From: Diphasiastrum complanatum
Lineage: Eukaryota; Streptophyta; Lycopodiopsida; Lycopodiales; Lycopodiaceae
Direction of reading: 5' to 3'
DNA length: 37,034 nt
Assembly (NCBI GenBank): GCA_029204225.1
Contig: MU835702.1
Location: 1 to 37,034 of the forward strand
A program made the translations under genes and the position numbers. The stretch's first letter is position 1. Every line of letters starts with the position of its first letter. Below are positions 19,502 to 28,973 of the stretch, piece after piece. The notes under the pieces are model-generated. The model searched no databases. It worked only from the letters and a program-made list of their open reading frames with translations, and was not told the origin of the DNA.

Positions 19502-19919
19502 AGTTATGGACTCGGCTCATTACATTCGCCGTGTCCATTTACATTTACAGTTACTTTACTTTATGCATAAGCGGGCCTTGGGCCCTTTTTTATTCATTAG
19601 TGACATTCAGACTATATGGTTGGCCTTTGGCCTTATTATTCATTATTAGGCCATTTGGACATATTATTGGAGAGTGGGGGCCTTCTTGGAGGGCGCACTA
19701 TTATCCCTCCCAGTTGGGCCCTAGCCATTGGAAGCTTCCTTTTAGGGCTTCCTCTTGGCTATAAGTAGGGAAACTGTGTCATTTGTCATTCAGCTGATGA
19801 TATTGATCTCTCTCTTTAGCCTCCTTAATCTCTCTCTTTCCTGCTTTCTAGGGTTAAGTCTTGCTTATGTGATGCTTTCATAGCTTAATTGTAGATCAGT
19901 TGTGGCTCTATTCGTAACT
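19502..19919 (+). repeat. Gypsy G 3' LTR (418 bp)
   Basis: Direct repeat of 15611-16002, also AGTTATGG...CGTAACT. It is longer by about 26 bp, chiefly a CT-rich insertion near 19815-19840 that partly duplicates its surroundings. Confidence 0.92.
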
Positions 19920-19924
19920 CAGTC
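19920..19924. repeat. Target duplication of gypsy G, right (CAGTC)
   Basis: Follows the 3' LTR and joins AACTAGCGAAG, the continuation of the copia LTR. Confidence 0.8.
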
Positions 19925-20649
19925 AACTAGCGAAGACCGAAGGCTACCGAAGGAGCCTCACATACTGCCTGAAAACGGTTTCAAAGTTCAAGGCAACGAA
20001 CCGAAACTAAAACCAAAGGAAACTGCAAGTCAACACTTGCGGTCCACATACGAAGACCAAGGCAACAGACCAAAGCCGAAGCGTAAGAGTCCAGCCTACG
20101 GTCCAATGCGAAGTGAGCCGAAAGCAACCGCCAAGCTGGAGCTTGCGGTCACCTACGAAGCAAACACAAAGCAGTCCACGAAGGAAGCCGACCGAAGGCC
20201 ACCGCAAAGTCAACCATTACAGTTCACGATGGTTCTGTCCTCTCGAAGAGACGAACCGTCCGAGCACTGCAGAAGCCCCTGCTACAGTCTGTCTGCGGTT
20301 GCTTGCCAAAGGCCTCACGTTCCGAAGAACCTTCACGACCGCAGAGACAGCTCAAGGGAATGATTGCAGTCACATATGACTCACAGACGGCTGCAAAAAG
20401 AGGCGCATCTTCACGACCAGAAGTACCAGGGAAGATCAACGAAGTACGAGCATGGAGAACGGACTCCACGGACGACGACGACGCACAACTGGAAGCCGTT
20501 AGAACGAGCTTAACCAGTTTCTTGTAATCAAATGATTAGCATGAACCCCCTTTTCTCTGTTCTTATATAAACGAGATGAACGAGAGAGATGAGTTGGTTG
20601 TTTTGATGTGTCAGTGTTAGTCATGCAGTAGCAGACACACATTGTCACA
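19925..20649 (+). repeat. Copia H 5' LTR, right fragment
   Basis: Matches 22718-23391 along its length, apart from small indels (near 20110-20180 it has extra sequence). It is rich in degenerate ACCGAAGG and TTGCGGTC words. Ends ATTGTCACA. Long frames inside it are Lys/Pro/Arg-rich by composition and not genes. Confidence 0.85.
20564..20571 (+). promoter_or_regulatory. TATA box in copia H 5' LTR
   Basis: TATATAAA sits 78 bp before the LTR end and is conserved in the other LTR at 23306-23313, as expected for the element promoter. Confidence 0.7.
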
Positions 20650-21230
20650 GATAGAATTAGCAATAGCTAGTTCCTCGTAAGAGAGAATACCTCTCTTGCG
20701 TCAACGCGCTGATCCGGGAAACAGACAACGCTTGAAATATGGAAAAAAAATAGAGTTGCGACATTCTGTCTATGGTGTGTAATCTGTGAATGATTTTGAT
20801 GCTTGCTTATAGTCTCAACCTAAGAGGGAGTCAATGCGAAGAGGAGATCAGAACCAGCAGAGAGAGGGAGATCAAGAAGGAAGATCGAAAGGCAGGAGAA
20901 GAAGACCTGCGTCAGATGCAAACGTGACGGCCACATTACGGATTAATGTTGGCTGAATCCGAAGATCGAGTCTGTACACTGTCACAAGAAGGGTCATGTT
21001 GCCATGGATTGTTATCAGAATCCAAGGAACAAGAAGGCAGAAGGAAGGAAGGAGAGCTCCAACGGCTCATCATACGTGGAGGAGCCAGAATCCTCAAAGA
21101 TGGGTGAAGAACGAGCCAATCGCAATCCATCCGCCTATCTATGTACAGATGTATGTGCTACATCACAAGCCGATGTTCAGGAAGTTGTTCTTTACTCACA
21201 TTTTGTGCTACGTCACATTTTGTGAAAACG
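20650..21230 (+). pseudogene. Copia H leader and Gag fragment with two zinc knuckles
   Basis: After about 150 bp of leader, a Gag frame with an Arg/Glu/Lys-rich stretch leads to TCVRCKRDGHIT, a stop in place of a residue, then CWLNPKI. A second knuckle, VHCHKKGHVAMDC, and YQNPRNKK follow. Gag zinc knuckles bind element RNA. The second knuckle lacks its first Cys (Ser here). Two consecutive knuckles joined by a CWLNPKI linker also occur in the copia piece at 31190-31400, so the arrangement is inherited. The capsid part before them is not recognisable. Confidence 0.8.
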
Positions 21231-21640
21231 AGACACATGATAGTTGACTTTCAACAGACAGAATCCTCCGGATACATCATTCTGGGAGATGGATCACGAC
21301 ACAAAGTGAGCGGAACTGGAGTGCTATGGCCGAACACCAATGGCAGAGATAGAAGGCTAGACGACGTCCTGTACGTGCCTACATTATAGAAAAATCTACT
21401 ATCTGTTGCAAGGATAGCAGATGCAGGCATGCGTGTGACATTCACGGATGAAGCATGCAACGTGGTTGATGCTAGCACCAGTACCCTCATCATGCAAGGC
21501 AAACGGAAAGGCAACCTGTATGATCTGAAGATACGCCTACCTACAAAGCAAGCTCATCAAATCCATGAGCCTATGGACGTTCGATGGCATAGGAGACTAT
21601 GTCATATATGAACACGTTGGCGCTGTACAAAGCCAGCCAA
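21231..21640 (+). pseudogene. Copia H protease remnant and GAG-pre-integrase
   Basis: The frame shows IILGDGSRHKVSGTG, LDDVLYVPTL, a stop, then NLLSVARIADAGMRVTF, GNLYDL and RWHRRLCH. This is the usual copia segment between the protease active site and the integrase zinc finger. The protease catalytic triplet itself is not visible, replaced by sequence upstream of 21231. Stops at about 21387 and 21609 interrupt the frame. Confidence 0.85.
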
Positions 21641-22118
21641 CATGGCGTATTCACAGGTGTTAGCATCAAAGATGCAACCAGTCAAACATCCTGCGATGCA
21701 TGCCACAAAGGCAAGATGTCCCGTACCCCCTTACAAAGGACTCCTTCTGAGCGACAGAGCTGCTGGAGTTGATACACTCGGACATCTGCGACCCTTTGAT
21801 GTGGTTTCTGTAGGAGGCTCACGATACTACATCACCTTTATCGATGATTTTAGTGAGTTTGTTGTCGTCTACTTCATCCACAAAAATCAGAAGCTCTTGA
21901 TAAATTTACTAAATATGTAAATTGGGCTGAGAAGTGGGCCAATAAGAAAGTCAAGCAGATACGAACAGATAGAGGTGGAGAATACATCTCCAACCGATTT
22001 GCTGATTTTTGTAGCAGTCGCGGAATCCTTCACAAGAAGACTGCAGCATACACACCACAACACAATGGTGTAGTTGAGAGGAAGAACAGGACTCTCATGA
22101 CCTGGCTCAAATAGTTCC
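21641..22118 (+). pseudogene. Copia H integrase
   Basis: Split between frames. One holds the zinc-binding half (SCDACHKGKMSRTP), and another holds VSVGGSRYYITFIDDFSEFV with the first catalytic Asp. Then come IRTDRGGEYIS with the second Asp and TPQHNGVVERKNRTLM with the Glu. The D-D-E residues are all present, but several frame changes and a stop lie between them. The region ends abruptly about 40 residues after the Glu, where RNase H sequence takes over. Confidence 0.9.
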
Positions 22119-22420
22119 TAGATGGACTGGGAGAGAGCACCAACAAACCACTGACGTTGTACATGGAAAACACTTTTGCTATACATCTGACAAAGGATCC
22201 TGTGTTTCATTCAAGAACGAAGCACATTGCGATCAAGTATTATTTGATCAAAGACATGGTTGAGAAGGATGAGCTAAGACTATGTTCATTCTAACCAAGC
22301 AAATGATTGCTGATATATTCCCAAAACCCTTAGATAAGGGATTGTTTGAAAGGCAAAGAGCCAGCTTAGGAATCATAAGACTACCACTCTTTGAGAGGGC
22401 GTTGAAGAAACATGAAGTTT
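22119..22420 (+). pseudogene. Copia H RNase H C-terminal piece
   Basis: Reads LTLYMENTFAIHLTKDPVFHS, RTKHIAIKYYLIKD, then (after a frame change near 22270) LTKQMIADIFPKPLDKGLFE. These are the last blocks of copia RNase H. The usual CDN motif is degraded to MEN. Reverse transcriptase, which should precede it, is absent, so integrase is followed directly by RNase H. Confidence 0.87.
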
Positions 22421-22676
22421 CTACCCACAAAGCATTGCTAGCTTATGAACCGAAACCTGCAGAAATACACGTAAAGAGCCAACAGGCCTTACTTGCAGAA
22501 ATACACAGGAACTGCCCACAGGCAGAAACCGTAAACAACCGCAACCGCAATGCAAACGGCTTTAACGAAAGCCACCGCAAGCAACCGCTAAGTCTTGCCA
22601 ACGATTCCAACAAAGGCAACAAAGGCCACCGAAGGGAACTGCAAAGCAAAGCATACGGTCCATTACGAAGCCAAGG
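22421..22676 (+). other. Copia H 3' internal / LTR boundary, unresolved
   Basis: Composition resembles the LTR (CGAAGG, CCGCAA words) and it contains a short repeat, TGCAGAAATACAC at two places 54 bp apart. No counterpart exists left of 15572. It is either the outer part of a longer 3' LTR or untranslated internal sequence. Confidence 0.4.
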
Positions 22677-23391
22677 CAAACCGAAGGAAACCGTCAAGTA
22701 CCCACTTGCGGTCAACTAGCGAAGACCGAAGGCTACCGAAGGAGCCTCACATACAGCCTGAAAACGGTTTCAAAGTTCAAGGCAACGAACCAAAACCAAA
22801 ACCGAAGGAAACCACAAGTCAAACTTACGGTCCACATAAAAAGACCAAGGCAACAGACCGAAGCCAAAGCGTAAGAGTCCAGCCTACGGTCCAATGCGGA
22901 GTGACCCGAAAGCAACCGCCCCCACAAAGGAAGCCGACCGAAGGCCACCGCAAAGCCAACCATTCGGTTCACAACGGTTCTCTCCTCTCGAAGAGACGAA
23001 CCGCCTGAGCACCGCCGAAGCCCCTGCTACGGTCTGTCTGCGGTTGCTTGCCAAAGGCATCACGTTCCGAAGAACCTTCACGACCGCAGAGACACTGCAA
23101 GGAAACGATTGCGGTCACATATGACTCACACGCGGCTGCAAAAAGCGCATCTTCACGACCCAAAGTACCAGGGAAGATCAACGAAGTACGAGCATGGAGA
23201 ACGGACTCCACGGACGACGACGACGCACAACTGGAAGCCGTTAGAACGAGCTTAACCAGTTTCTTGTAATCAAATGATTAGCATAAACCCCCTTTTCTCT
23301 GTTCCTATATAAACGGGATGAACGAGAGAGATGAGTTGGTTGTTTTGATGCGTCAGTGTTAGTCATGCAGTAGCAGACACACATTGTCACA
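22677..23391 (+). repeat. Copia H 3' LTR
   Basis: Continuous homologue of the split 5' LTR. It contains the uninterrupted gypsy G target (CTTGCGGTCAACTAGCG at 22705-22721). TATA box at 23306-23313; ends ATTGTCACA. Confidence 0.85.
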
Positions 23392-24144
23392 CAAACAGAT
23401 ATCTGTCATGTCAGTATGTAGCTTGGAAGAGGATAGATCTTAGTGCGCAGTAGCTGTGGCTAAGAGTTCGACTCTATCTAGGCAGAATAGGAATAAGAAT
23501 TCCGTATCAGAGGTTCCGACAGCCACATGGTAGCACCCTGTCACTAGGCAAGTTAGATAGGAGGACTGTCATCCCACATGCCACTCATCAACCGGAACAA
23601 ATGTACCAATGAGCATATGACATGTGTTTGCTTGACCAATCAACTCTCTCCTACCAAAGTCATCAGTCTAGCCAGTCCTTTCTCAAGGACCAAATATAGT
23701 TACTTTCATACTGTCATATTTATTGTGGACATGACAAGGATTAAAATGCATAACATTCGTTCGCCCTCGAGAGACATCGTCCACAATGACAAACTCAAGG
23801 TATTGTGCACACAGCGTTCCCCCAAGTAGCATTTGTAGAGGCCTACAATGCCAAGCAACCAAACATCCAAAACCAAGTGGCTATGCAGATGCCTCTACCA
23901 CCTATCCAATATCCTTGTCGGCCTGTAGCGCAGGCATCCCAAAGGGAGCCAAGAACCTCGACTTAGCTTCCCGGCTTTCAACAGTTGCCGTCCGAACCCA
24001 CTCGACATACAAGTAGCCAACTCGCCAACAAAGATCACACTTAACCAGCTTGAAGTTCTGGAACCAACATTGAGAGGGTAACTTCCCTCCAAGCAAGCTG
24101 CCCGACTTACATCAAACTTAACCAACTCCAAGCTTCGTTACAAA
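23392..24144. other. Unassigned DNA between elements
   Basis: No clear gene. An 18-bp word, AGTCCTTTCTCAAGGACC at 23674-23691, also occurs in the right 238-bp LTR at 29172-29189. Near 23840-23950 a frame reads QPNIQNQVAMQMPLPP, possibly a Gln/Pro-rich Gag remnant. From about 24060 the sequence is a diverged copy of the first 70 bp of the next LTR. Confidence 0.5.
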
Positions 24145-24937
24145 CGAGTAACATCCATTCCAAGCAAGCCGTCTGACTTACATCAGACTTAACCAACTCA
24201 AAGCTTCGTCACGAATGTTGGAAGCCAACCTAGATAGCCATACAATAGGTAACTTCCACCCAAGCAATCAGCCAACAGGTTAGAGCCTATTCCCCAAGAG
24301 CTTAACCATTTCACATTCATGCAAGGGACAATAATAACCACAAGACACGACAAATATGACGACAATCAACTTTTGGACCGAATGGTCTCGACAGCATACC
24401 GTTGGCGTCCCAGACCGAATGGTCGCGACGACATACCATTGGTGTCTCGGGATATGACCCTTAGCTAGGCAGCAAGTCAAAGAGATTTGAAGCAGCCTTA
24501 CAACTGGCACTTTTACCCAACATTGAAACCCAGAAGGTAATCAAAGTCAGTTTGAGGAAAATCTTACTTTATCAATGAATCTAAGACGGTTGCATTTCAA
24601 ATGCGTGACCGCCGATCCTAGTCTCCGGGGCACTAGCATCCCAAGGTTGGTGCCAGGACAACATTCCAGCAAGGGAAGCTGAGACTTGGTTGGAGCTTGC
24701 CCTGAGTCGCAACCTACATTCCCTTATAGTTATGGTGGGATTCGCCACCTCCCCTCATAGCAAGTGCTTAGACCAAATTGGTAAAGCACGTTTTTCTCTT
24801 TCTAGTATTTTCTCTCTCTAAATTTATTGATCCCCAAGCTTCCTTTAATCATGCCTAGATCGTGTGAGGTGATTGCACATCGATCTGAGCTCTCTGGACT
24901 TCACTAGATCCGATCAAAGTTTTTGAACTATAGGAAC
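24145..24937 (+). repeat. LTR of element D, left arm of inverted pair
   Basis: About 790 bp, aligned in inverted orientation with 27215-28048. It contains repeated words GTAAC(A/T)TCC..CCAAGCAAGC and a pair of GACCGAATGGT(C)(T/G)CGAC motifs near 24380 and 24410. Followed by a PBS-like TTGGCGCTGGTTGGATTC. Left boundary is approximate. Confidence 0.75.
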
Positions 24938-24980
24938 TTGGCGCTGGTTGGATTCTGGTCACAATGGTACTAGTGTCGGC
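24938..24980 (+). promoter_or_regulatory. PBS-like sequence and start of leader, element D
   Basis: TTGGCGCTGGTTGGATTCTG follows the LTR. The inverted copy has TTGGGGCCGGTTGGATTCTG at the same place. A site starting TGG at this position suits a tRNA primer other than initiator Met. The tRNA was not identified. Confidence 0.5.
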
Positions 24981-25229
24981 TTCTATGACATCTGTAAACC
25001 CCAAAAACCGCGCCATAAGCTTTGTAGTATGTACTGGCAATGGGCATGAATAGATTCTCGCAACCTAATAACCTATCCATGACAGTATCAATAATTGATT
25101 GAGGAAAGTGACCATAGTCACCATACAGAGCTTCTCCTCTTGAAATTGCATTCTCTAGAGCATTCTCATGAAATTGGATGTATCTATTTGTTACTAGACT
25201 TTCTATGACATCTGTAAACCCCAAAAACC
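24981..25229. repeat. 191-bp segment between 29-bp direct repeats
   Basis: TTCTATGACATCTGTAAACC plus nine more bases occurs perfectly at 24981-25009 and 25201-25229. The 191 bp between them have no match elsewhere in the window. On the minus strand they stay open as one frame of ordinary protein composition (ENALENAISRGEALYGDYGH, then IIDTVMDRLLG). I do not recognise the product. It could be a captured exon or a product of local duplication. Confidence 0.6.
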
Positions 25230-25385
25230 CTCAAAAACACATTAAAAAAAAAAAAAAACCTAAAAAAAAATTCCCATTTCGAACCTGAACCAAACGTTTA
25301 ATACACATTTCAAACGCGTTTCGAAACGAAGTAAGAAACGCGCCCATGAAACATTGATTTCTGGAAGCCTTTTTGCCAAAAAGAG

Positions 25386-25610
25386 ATGAATGTTGTTCCC
25401 AAGAAAAGGAAATCACTATCAATTAAAGATTTGAAGCCGCCCAAGTATATGGGAGACGTTGCAGTGCATACCATGGATGCAATAGAGAATTGGCTACAGA
25501 AGTGGAACCGCACTTCACATGTGTGGTGTTGACAATGGCGATGAGAACATCATTGAGACTACTTAACATTTGCAAGAGAGTGCGCAAAGGTGGTGGCGTG
25601 AAGTCATTAG
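25386..25610 (+). pseudogene. Element D Gag fragment
   Basis: A 48-residue frame (25386-25532) begins MNVVPKKRKS and continues LKPPKYMGDVAVHTMDA, then ENWLQKW, the entry to a Ty3/gypsy capsid domain. It ends in a stop, and within about 80 bp the sequence is already reverse transcriptase. Most of Gag and all of protease are deleted. Confidence 0.65.
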
Positions 25611-26600
25611 AGAAAATCTTGACTATCGAGGCTTGAACAAGATTGTTGTTAAGCATCAATATTGTATGCCACATATATGTTCGATAAAATTGCATGGTGT
25701 TATTGTGTTCACTGTTTAGCAAGATTGTTTAAAGAGTGGATACCAGCAAGTCAAAGGTCGTGAAGATGATGTGCATAAGACAACCTTTAGGACTTGTTTC
25801 AGTGACTATGAGTTTTTAGTCATGCCTTTTGGATTGACTTATGCCCCAGCATCACTTATGATGTTAATGAACAATGTACTCACAACATTTATGGGCAGTG
25901 TGTGGTTAATTTTGTGAATGACATTTTGGTTTACAGTTGTGGTGAAGCATTGCATGTAAGACTGTTTTGTCAACGCTGAGTGAAAACACTCTGTTTGATA
26001 ACAAAGACTGATTTATTTCAAAAGGAAATAGCATATTTGTGTTTGTGAGTGTCAGCAAAAGTTAGATCTGAAGAATGTTGCTACTCTTCTTGTTTGACCA
26101 ATGCCTATAGACTTAACAACATTAAGAAGCTTTCTTGGATATCGTAAAGGTGTGAAGAATTATTCACATGTAGTTGCACCATTGATTGATATGTGAAAAA
26201 TGGACAGACGTTCAGCAACAAAGTTTTGATGCTTTGAAACAAGTTGTGGTTGACTTTGTCACGTTAAAGATTGTTGACTCTTTTTTGTAGAAATGGATGC
26301 AAGTGCCATCGCTGTCAGGGTACTTTTGATGCAAGAGGGTAGGCTAGTGGCCTTTGAGAGCAAGAAGCTTAACCCTGTTCAGAAAAATTATCATTCATGA
26401 AAAGGACTTCTATGCCATAATCCACGCTTTGAAGGCATGGAGGCATTATTTGTATGGTACAAAATTCTATATGTACGCTGACCATGAAAATTTGAAGTAA
26501 TTCTGCAACAAAACGGACCTAAGAGGGCGACAGGCCAAGTGGGCTAAGTTGATGCAAGAATTTCACATGATAAGAATCTACTTAAAATGGTAAAAAAAAA
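25611..26600 (+). pseudogene. Element D reverse transcriptase and RNase H remnants
   Basis: Scattered over several frames: [49 protein letters not shown], and a broken catalytic region (the FxDD box is replaced by a stop-containing stretch near 25916). Then come RNase H blocks [21 protein letters not shown], the HALKAWRHYLYG region near 26425, and RQAKWAKLMQEF. Many stops and frame changes show long decay. It is a Ty3/gypsy pol by the order and wording of these blocks. Confidence 0.85.
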
Positions 26601-27048
26601 CTGAGTCCTTTTGAGCTGAATTATGGTTTTAGACTTACTAGTCTTGCTACAATAGAAATTTCTCAAAAAGTGCCTAGTGCAGCTAAATGTTTAACTCCAT
26701 GAGTGAAATGCTTGAGCTACTAAAAAGAAATGTAATACAAGCAATGCATCAAGCTAAGTCCTTTGCTGATTGGAATGGCACACCAAGAGTGTTTGGGAAA
26801 GGTAAGTGTTTCTTCGAGTACATAAGGACTCTAAAACCCTAAGGACGGGAAAATGATACAAAGTTATCCCCATGTTACTATGGACCATGGAAAGTTATCA
26901 GAAAAATAATGATGCTATTTATGAATTGGCTTTACCTAAAATTTGTAAGGTGCATCATGTATTTCATGTTTCTAGGTTAAAGAAGTGTTTACATGAAGGT
27001 GATAACTTGTTGGTTGATGGTTGATGTGATTTTTAGGGGTAGCAAGAG
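26601..27048 (+). pseudogene. Element D integrase C-terminal remnant
   Basis: SPFELNYGF, AMHQAKSFADWNG, then ELALPKICKVHHVFHVSRLKK, ending in a stop near 27024. This is the GPY/F-like end of a Ty3/gypsy integrase. The integrase catalytic core is missing between RNase H and this piece. No direct-orientation 3' LTR follows; an inverted leader and LTR do. Confidence 0.75.
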
Positions 27049-27214
27049 GTGATTCAGGGCCGTGTTGTAAAGCTACCCACAAGTGCAAGCTTTACTCTCG
27101 GCACCACTGGCACCAACGTTGTTCCTGATGCCAGCAGCGCCACTGTTGCTCGCAGCGCGATCGACGCCAACACCACTCCCGACGCACTACGACCAGAATC
27201 CAACCGGCCCCAAG
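27049..27214 (-). other. Inverted leader next to right LTR of pair D
   Basis: On the minus strand this follows the LTR and PBS-like TTGGGGCCGGTTGG. It is GC-rich with GTTGGCGTCG and GGTGCCAG words. The first 45 bp match the leader at 24938-24980; the rest has no counterpart on the left because of the 29-bp-repeat segment. Confidence 0.6.
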
Positions 27215-28048
27215 TTTCAATGGCTCGAAAACTTTAATCAAATCGAGCGAAGAGCAGAGAGCTCATATCGATGTTCAATCACCTCACACGATCTAGGCAT
27301 AATAAAAGGAAGCCTGGGGATCAATAAATTCTAGGAGAGAAAATGACTTTCTAGAGACAAAAAATCCTAGAGAGAGAGAAAGGTGCTTTACCAATTTGAT
27401 GTAAACAATTGCTATGAGGGGAGGTGGCAAATCCCACCATAACTATAGGGGGATGCGGGTTGCGACTCAGAGCGATCTCCAACCAAGTCTTAGCTCCCCT
27501 TGTTGGAATGTTGTCCTGGCGCCAACCTTGGCATGCCAACACCCGGGAGACTAAGGTCGGTCACACACTTGAAATGTAATCTTCTAAGATTTATTAATAA
27601 AGTGGGATTTTCCTCAAACTGACTTTGATTAGCTTCTGTGTTTCAGTGTTCGGTAAAAGCGCCAAGTGTAAGGCTACTTCAAATACCTTTGATTTGGCGC
27701 CTAGCTGAGGATCATATCCTGGACGCCATCGGTATGCCGTCGAGACCATTCGGTCCGGTACGCCAACGGTATGTTGTCGGGACCATTCGGTCCAGAAATC
27801 AGTTGTCGTCATATTTGTCGCGACTGTGCTTCTTAATGTCCCTTGCATGTATTTGAACTCGTTAAGCTCTTGGGTAACAGGCTCTAACCTGTTGGTTGAG
27901 TTGGATGGCTTGCTTGGGTGGAAGTTACCTGTTGTATGGCTGCCCAGTTTGGTGTGGCATCAGGTTTTCTTCCAGCGCTTGTGACAAAGCTTTGAGTTGG
28001 TTAAGTCTGATGTAAGTCAGATGGCTTGCTTGGAATGGATGTTACTCA
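27215..28048 (-). repeat. LTR of element D family, right arm of inverted pair
   Basis: About 830 bp, reverse complement of 24145-24937 with moderate divergence. Shared landmarks include TAACATCCATTCCAAGCAAG, CTTACATCAGACTTAACCAA and GACCGAATGGTC. Ends TGAGTAAC on the minus strand. It cuts into the Gag-like frame of the 238-bp-LTR element at 28046-28219. Confidence 0.75.
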
Positions 28049-28219
28049 TTTGTTAGTACCTACGATTGCTGTACAACATGCCCTTTCCGGTGCTTGCGGG
28101 GATTTCCGGCTCTTTAATTCCTCCATAATGTGGTGCAGTTGAACTTCTAAGGCATTAACCCTGCCTGCCACTTGCTCAATCCAAAGCGCATTCATGCCAG
28201 CTTCTTCCAATGAATCCAT
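28046..28219 (-). pseudogene. Gag-like start of the 238-bp-LTR element
   Basis: A 57-residue minus-strand frame begins MDSLEEAGMNALWIEQVAGR and continues as a helix (VNALEVQLHHIMEELKSR) before running into the D-family LTR, where it stops. Position (740 bp after the PBS) and a helical N-terminus fit Gag of a Ty3/gypsy element. No diagnostic capsid motif remains, so the call is by context. Confidence 0.5.
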
Positions 28220-28959
28220 CGTTACCTGTCAAGAGCTGATTTCTTTCTCCTCTTTATCCAATTTTACACTTTACAAAGAAATAAACAGAAAATTCAGTCC
28301 ATAGCCCTCTCTGAAAATCCGTAACTTTTCTGTCAAGTGTCACAATTGCGTGATTTATGCCTCTAGACATAGGTAGTAGCATGTACTACGCCCTTGAAGT
28401 GTCAAACCTCTGACAGAAAACTGTTCTTTGCTCCAAATTTGCTCTGTTTTCTGATTTCTGCTAAAATATGCACAATGGGTCTGTCTCTCGAGTGTAGGGC
28501 TGCCCTTAAGGACGCAACTCCAATTTACAAGGGAAATACACTGAAACTTCGTAATGAAGTTAAGTCAACTTTCCCCTTCTTGTGTGCGTTATCACTTCGG
28601 CATTTCAAAAAAAAAAAATTACACCTTTCACGCCACTCTTTTGAAGGTTATCTTCTCCAGCCATGCTGCCTCCGTTGCACCTCTACACAGCTCAGAGCTC
28701 CTGGAAAATGTTTAGATCCTTCATGAAAAACGTTCTTCAAAGTAGAGTTCATGACAGCCCAAGCAGTTGAAAATGCAGCAGAAACCCACAAACAGATCAT
28801 TGTTGTTATGTAGATCGCTCATAGGAAGAGCAGGGCATAGGTCTTAAGAAACACAGCTAGTAGGCAGCAATAGCAGAGAAACATCTGACAGCCCACAAAA
28901 CGACTAGAAGCAAGCAGTTCTTCTCGTTCCTGGTCTCTGGCTGATTTCCTTTCTCTCTA
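28220..28959 (-). other. Leader of the 238-bp-LTR element
   Basis: This lies between PBS and the Gag-like start. Open frames on the plus strand here have no family features. Nothing else recognised. Confidence 0.55.
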
Positions 28960-28971
28960 GCTCTGATACCA
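28960..28971 (-). promoter_or_regulatory. Primer-binding site of the 238-bp-LTR element
   Basis: The minus strand reads TGGTATCAGAGC two bases inside the LTR, complementary to initiator tRNA-Met. Confidence 0.9.
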
Positions 28972-28973
28972 GA

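Larger units (their letters stand above)
15611..19919 (+). mobile_element. Ty3/gypsy element G, non-autonomous, AG...CT LTR ends
   Basis: A 4309-bp plus-strand element with 5' LTR 15611-16002, PBS directly adjacent at 16003, leader, Gag with zinc knuckle, protease, the first residues of reverse transcriptase, then an in-frame jump into the last part of integrase, chromodomain-like end, PPT and 3' LTR 19502-19919. The core of reverse transcriptase, all of RNase H and the integrase catalytic core are gone. The remaining Gag-Pol frame has only one frameshift (17275) and two stops (18554-18556 and 19073-19075). Both LTRs begin AGTTATGG and end CGTAACT, not TG...CA. LTRs differ by about eight substitutions, nearly all transitions, plus small insertions in the right copy. 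It must depend on proteins from other elements. Confidence 0.93.
15572..23391 (+). mobile_element. Ty1/copia element H, interrupted by gypsy G
   Basis: Similar sequences at 15572-15610 plus 19925-20649 and at 22677-23391 are its LTRs, ending ATTGTCACA. Between them lie copia Gag zinc knuckles, protease/pre-integrase, integrase and RNase H fragments in the normal copia order, but no reverse transcriptase. The 5' LTR is split by gypsy G; the intact other LTR shows the uninterrupted site. The start of the 3' LTR is unclear because 22420-22676 has similar composition. No initiator-Met PBS follows the 5' LTR, so a different primer may be used. No target duplication was recognised. Confidence 0.8.

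Noticed and set aside
18759-19649. Long Leu/Tyr-rich plus-strand frames resembling membrane proteins
   Set aside because: They overlap the integrase and LTR of gypsy G in another frame; the apparent hydrophobicity is a frame effect.
19902-20527. Lys/Pro/Arg-rich frames repeated at 22595-23269
   Set aside because: They lie in the copia H LTRs and follow their GC-rich repetitive words; LTRs of this kind do not encode protein.
24970-25224. Minus-strand frame of 84 codons treated as a host gene
   Set aside because: Unrecognised, lacks start and stop context of its own and lies between direct repeats in a retroelement leader; kept only as a finding.
27049-27334. Plus-strand frames rich in Ala/Thr/Pro
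   Set aside because: They are antisense to the leader and LTR of the right D arm.
28394-28726. 110-codon plus-strand frame
   Set aside because: Antisense to the leader of the 238-bp-LTR element, with no domain.
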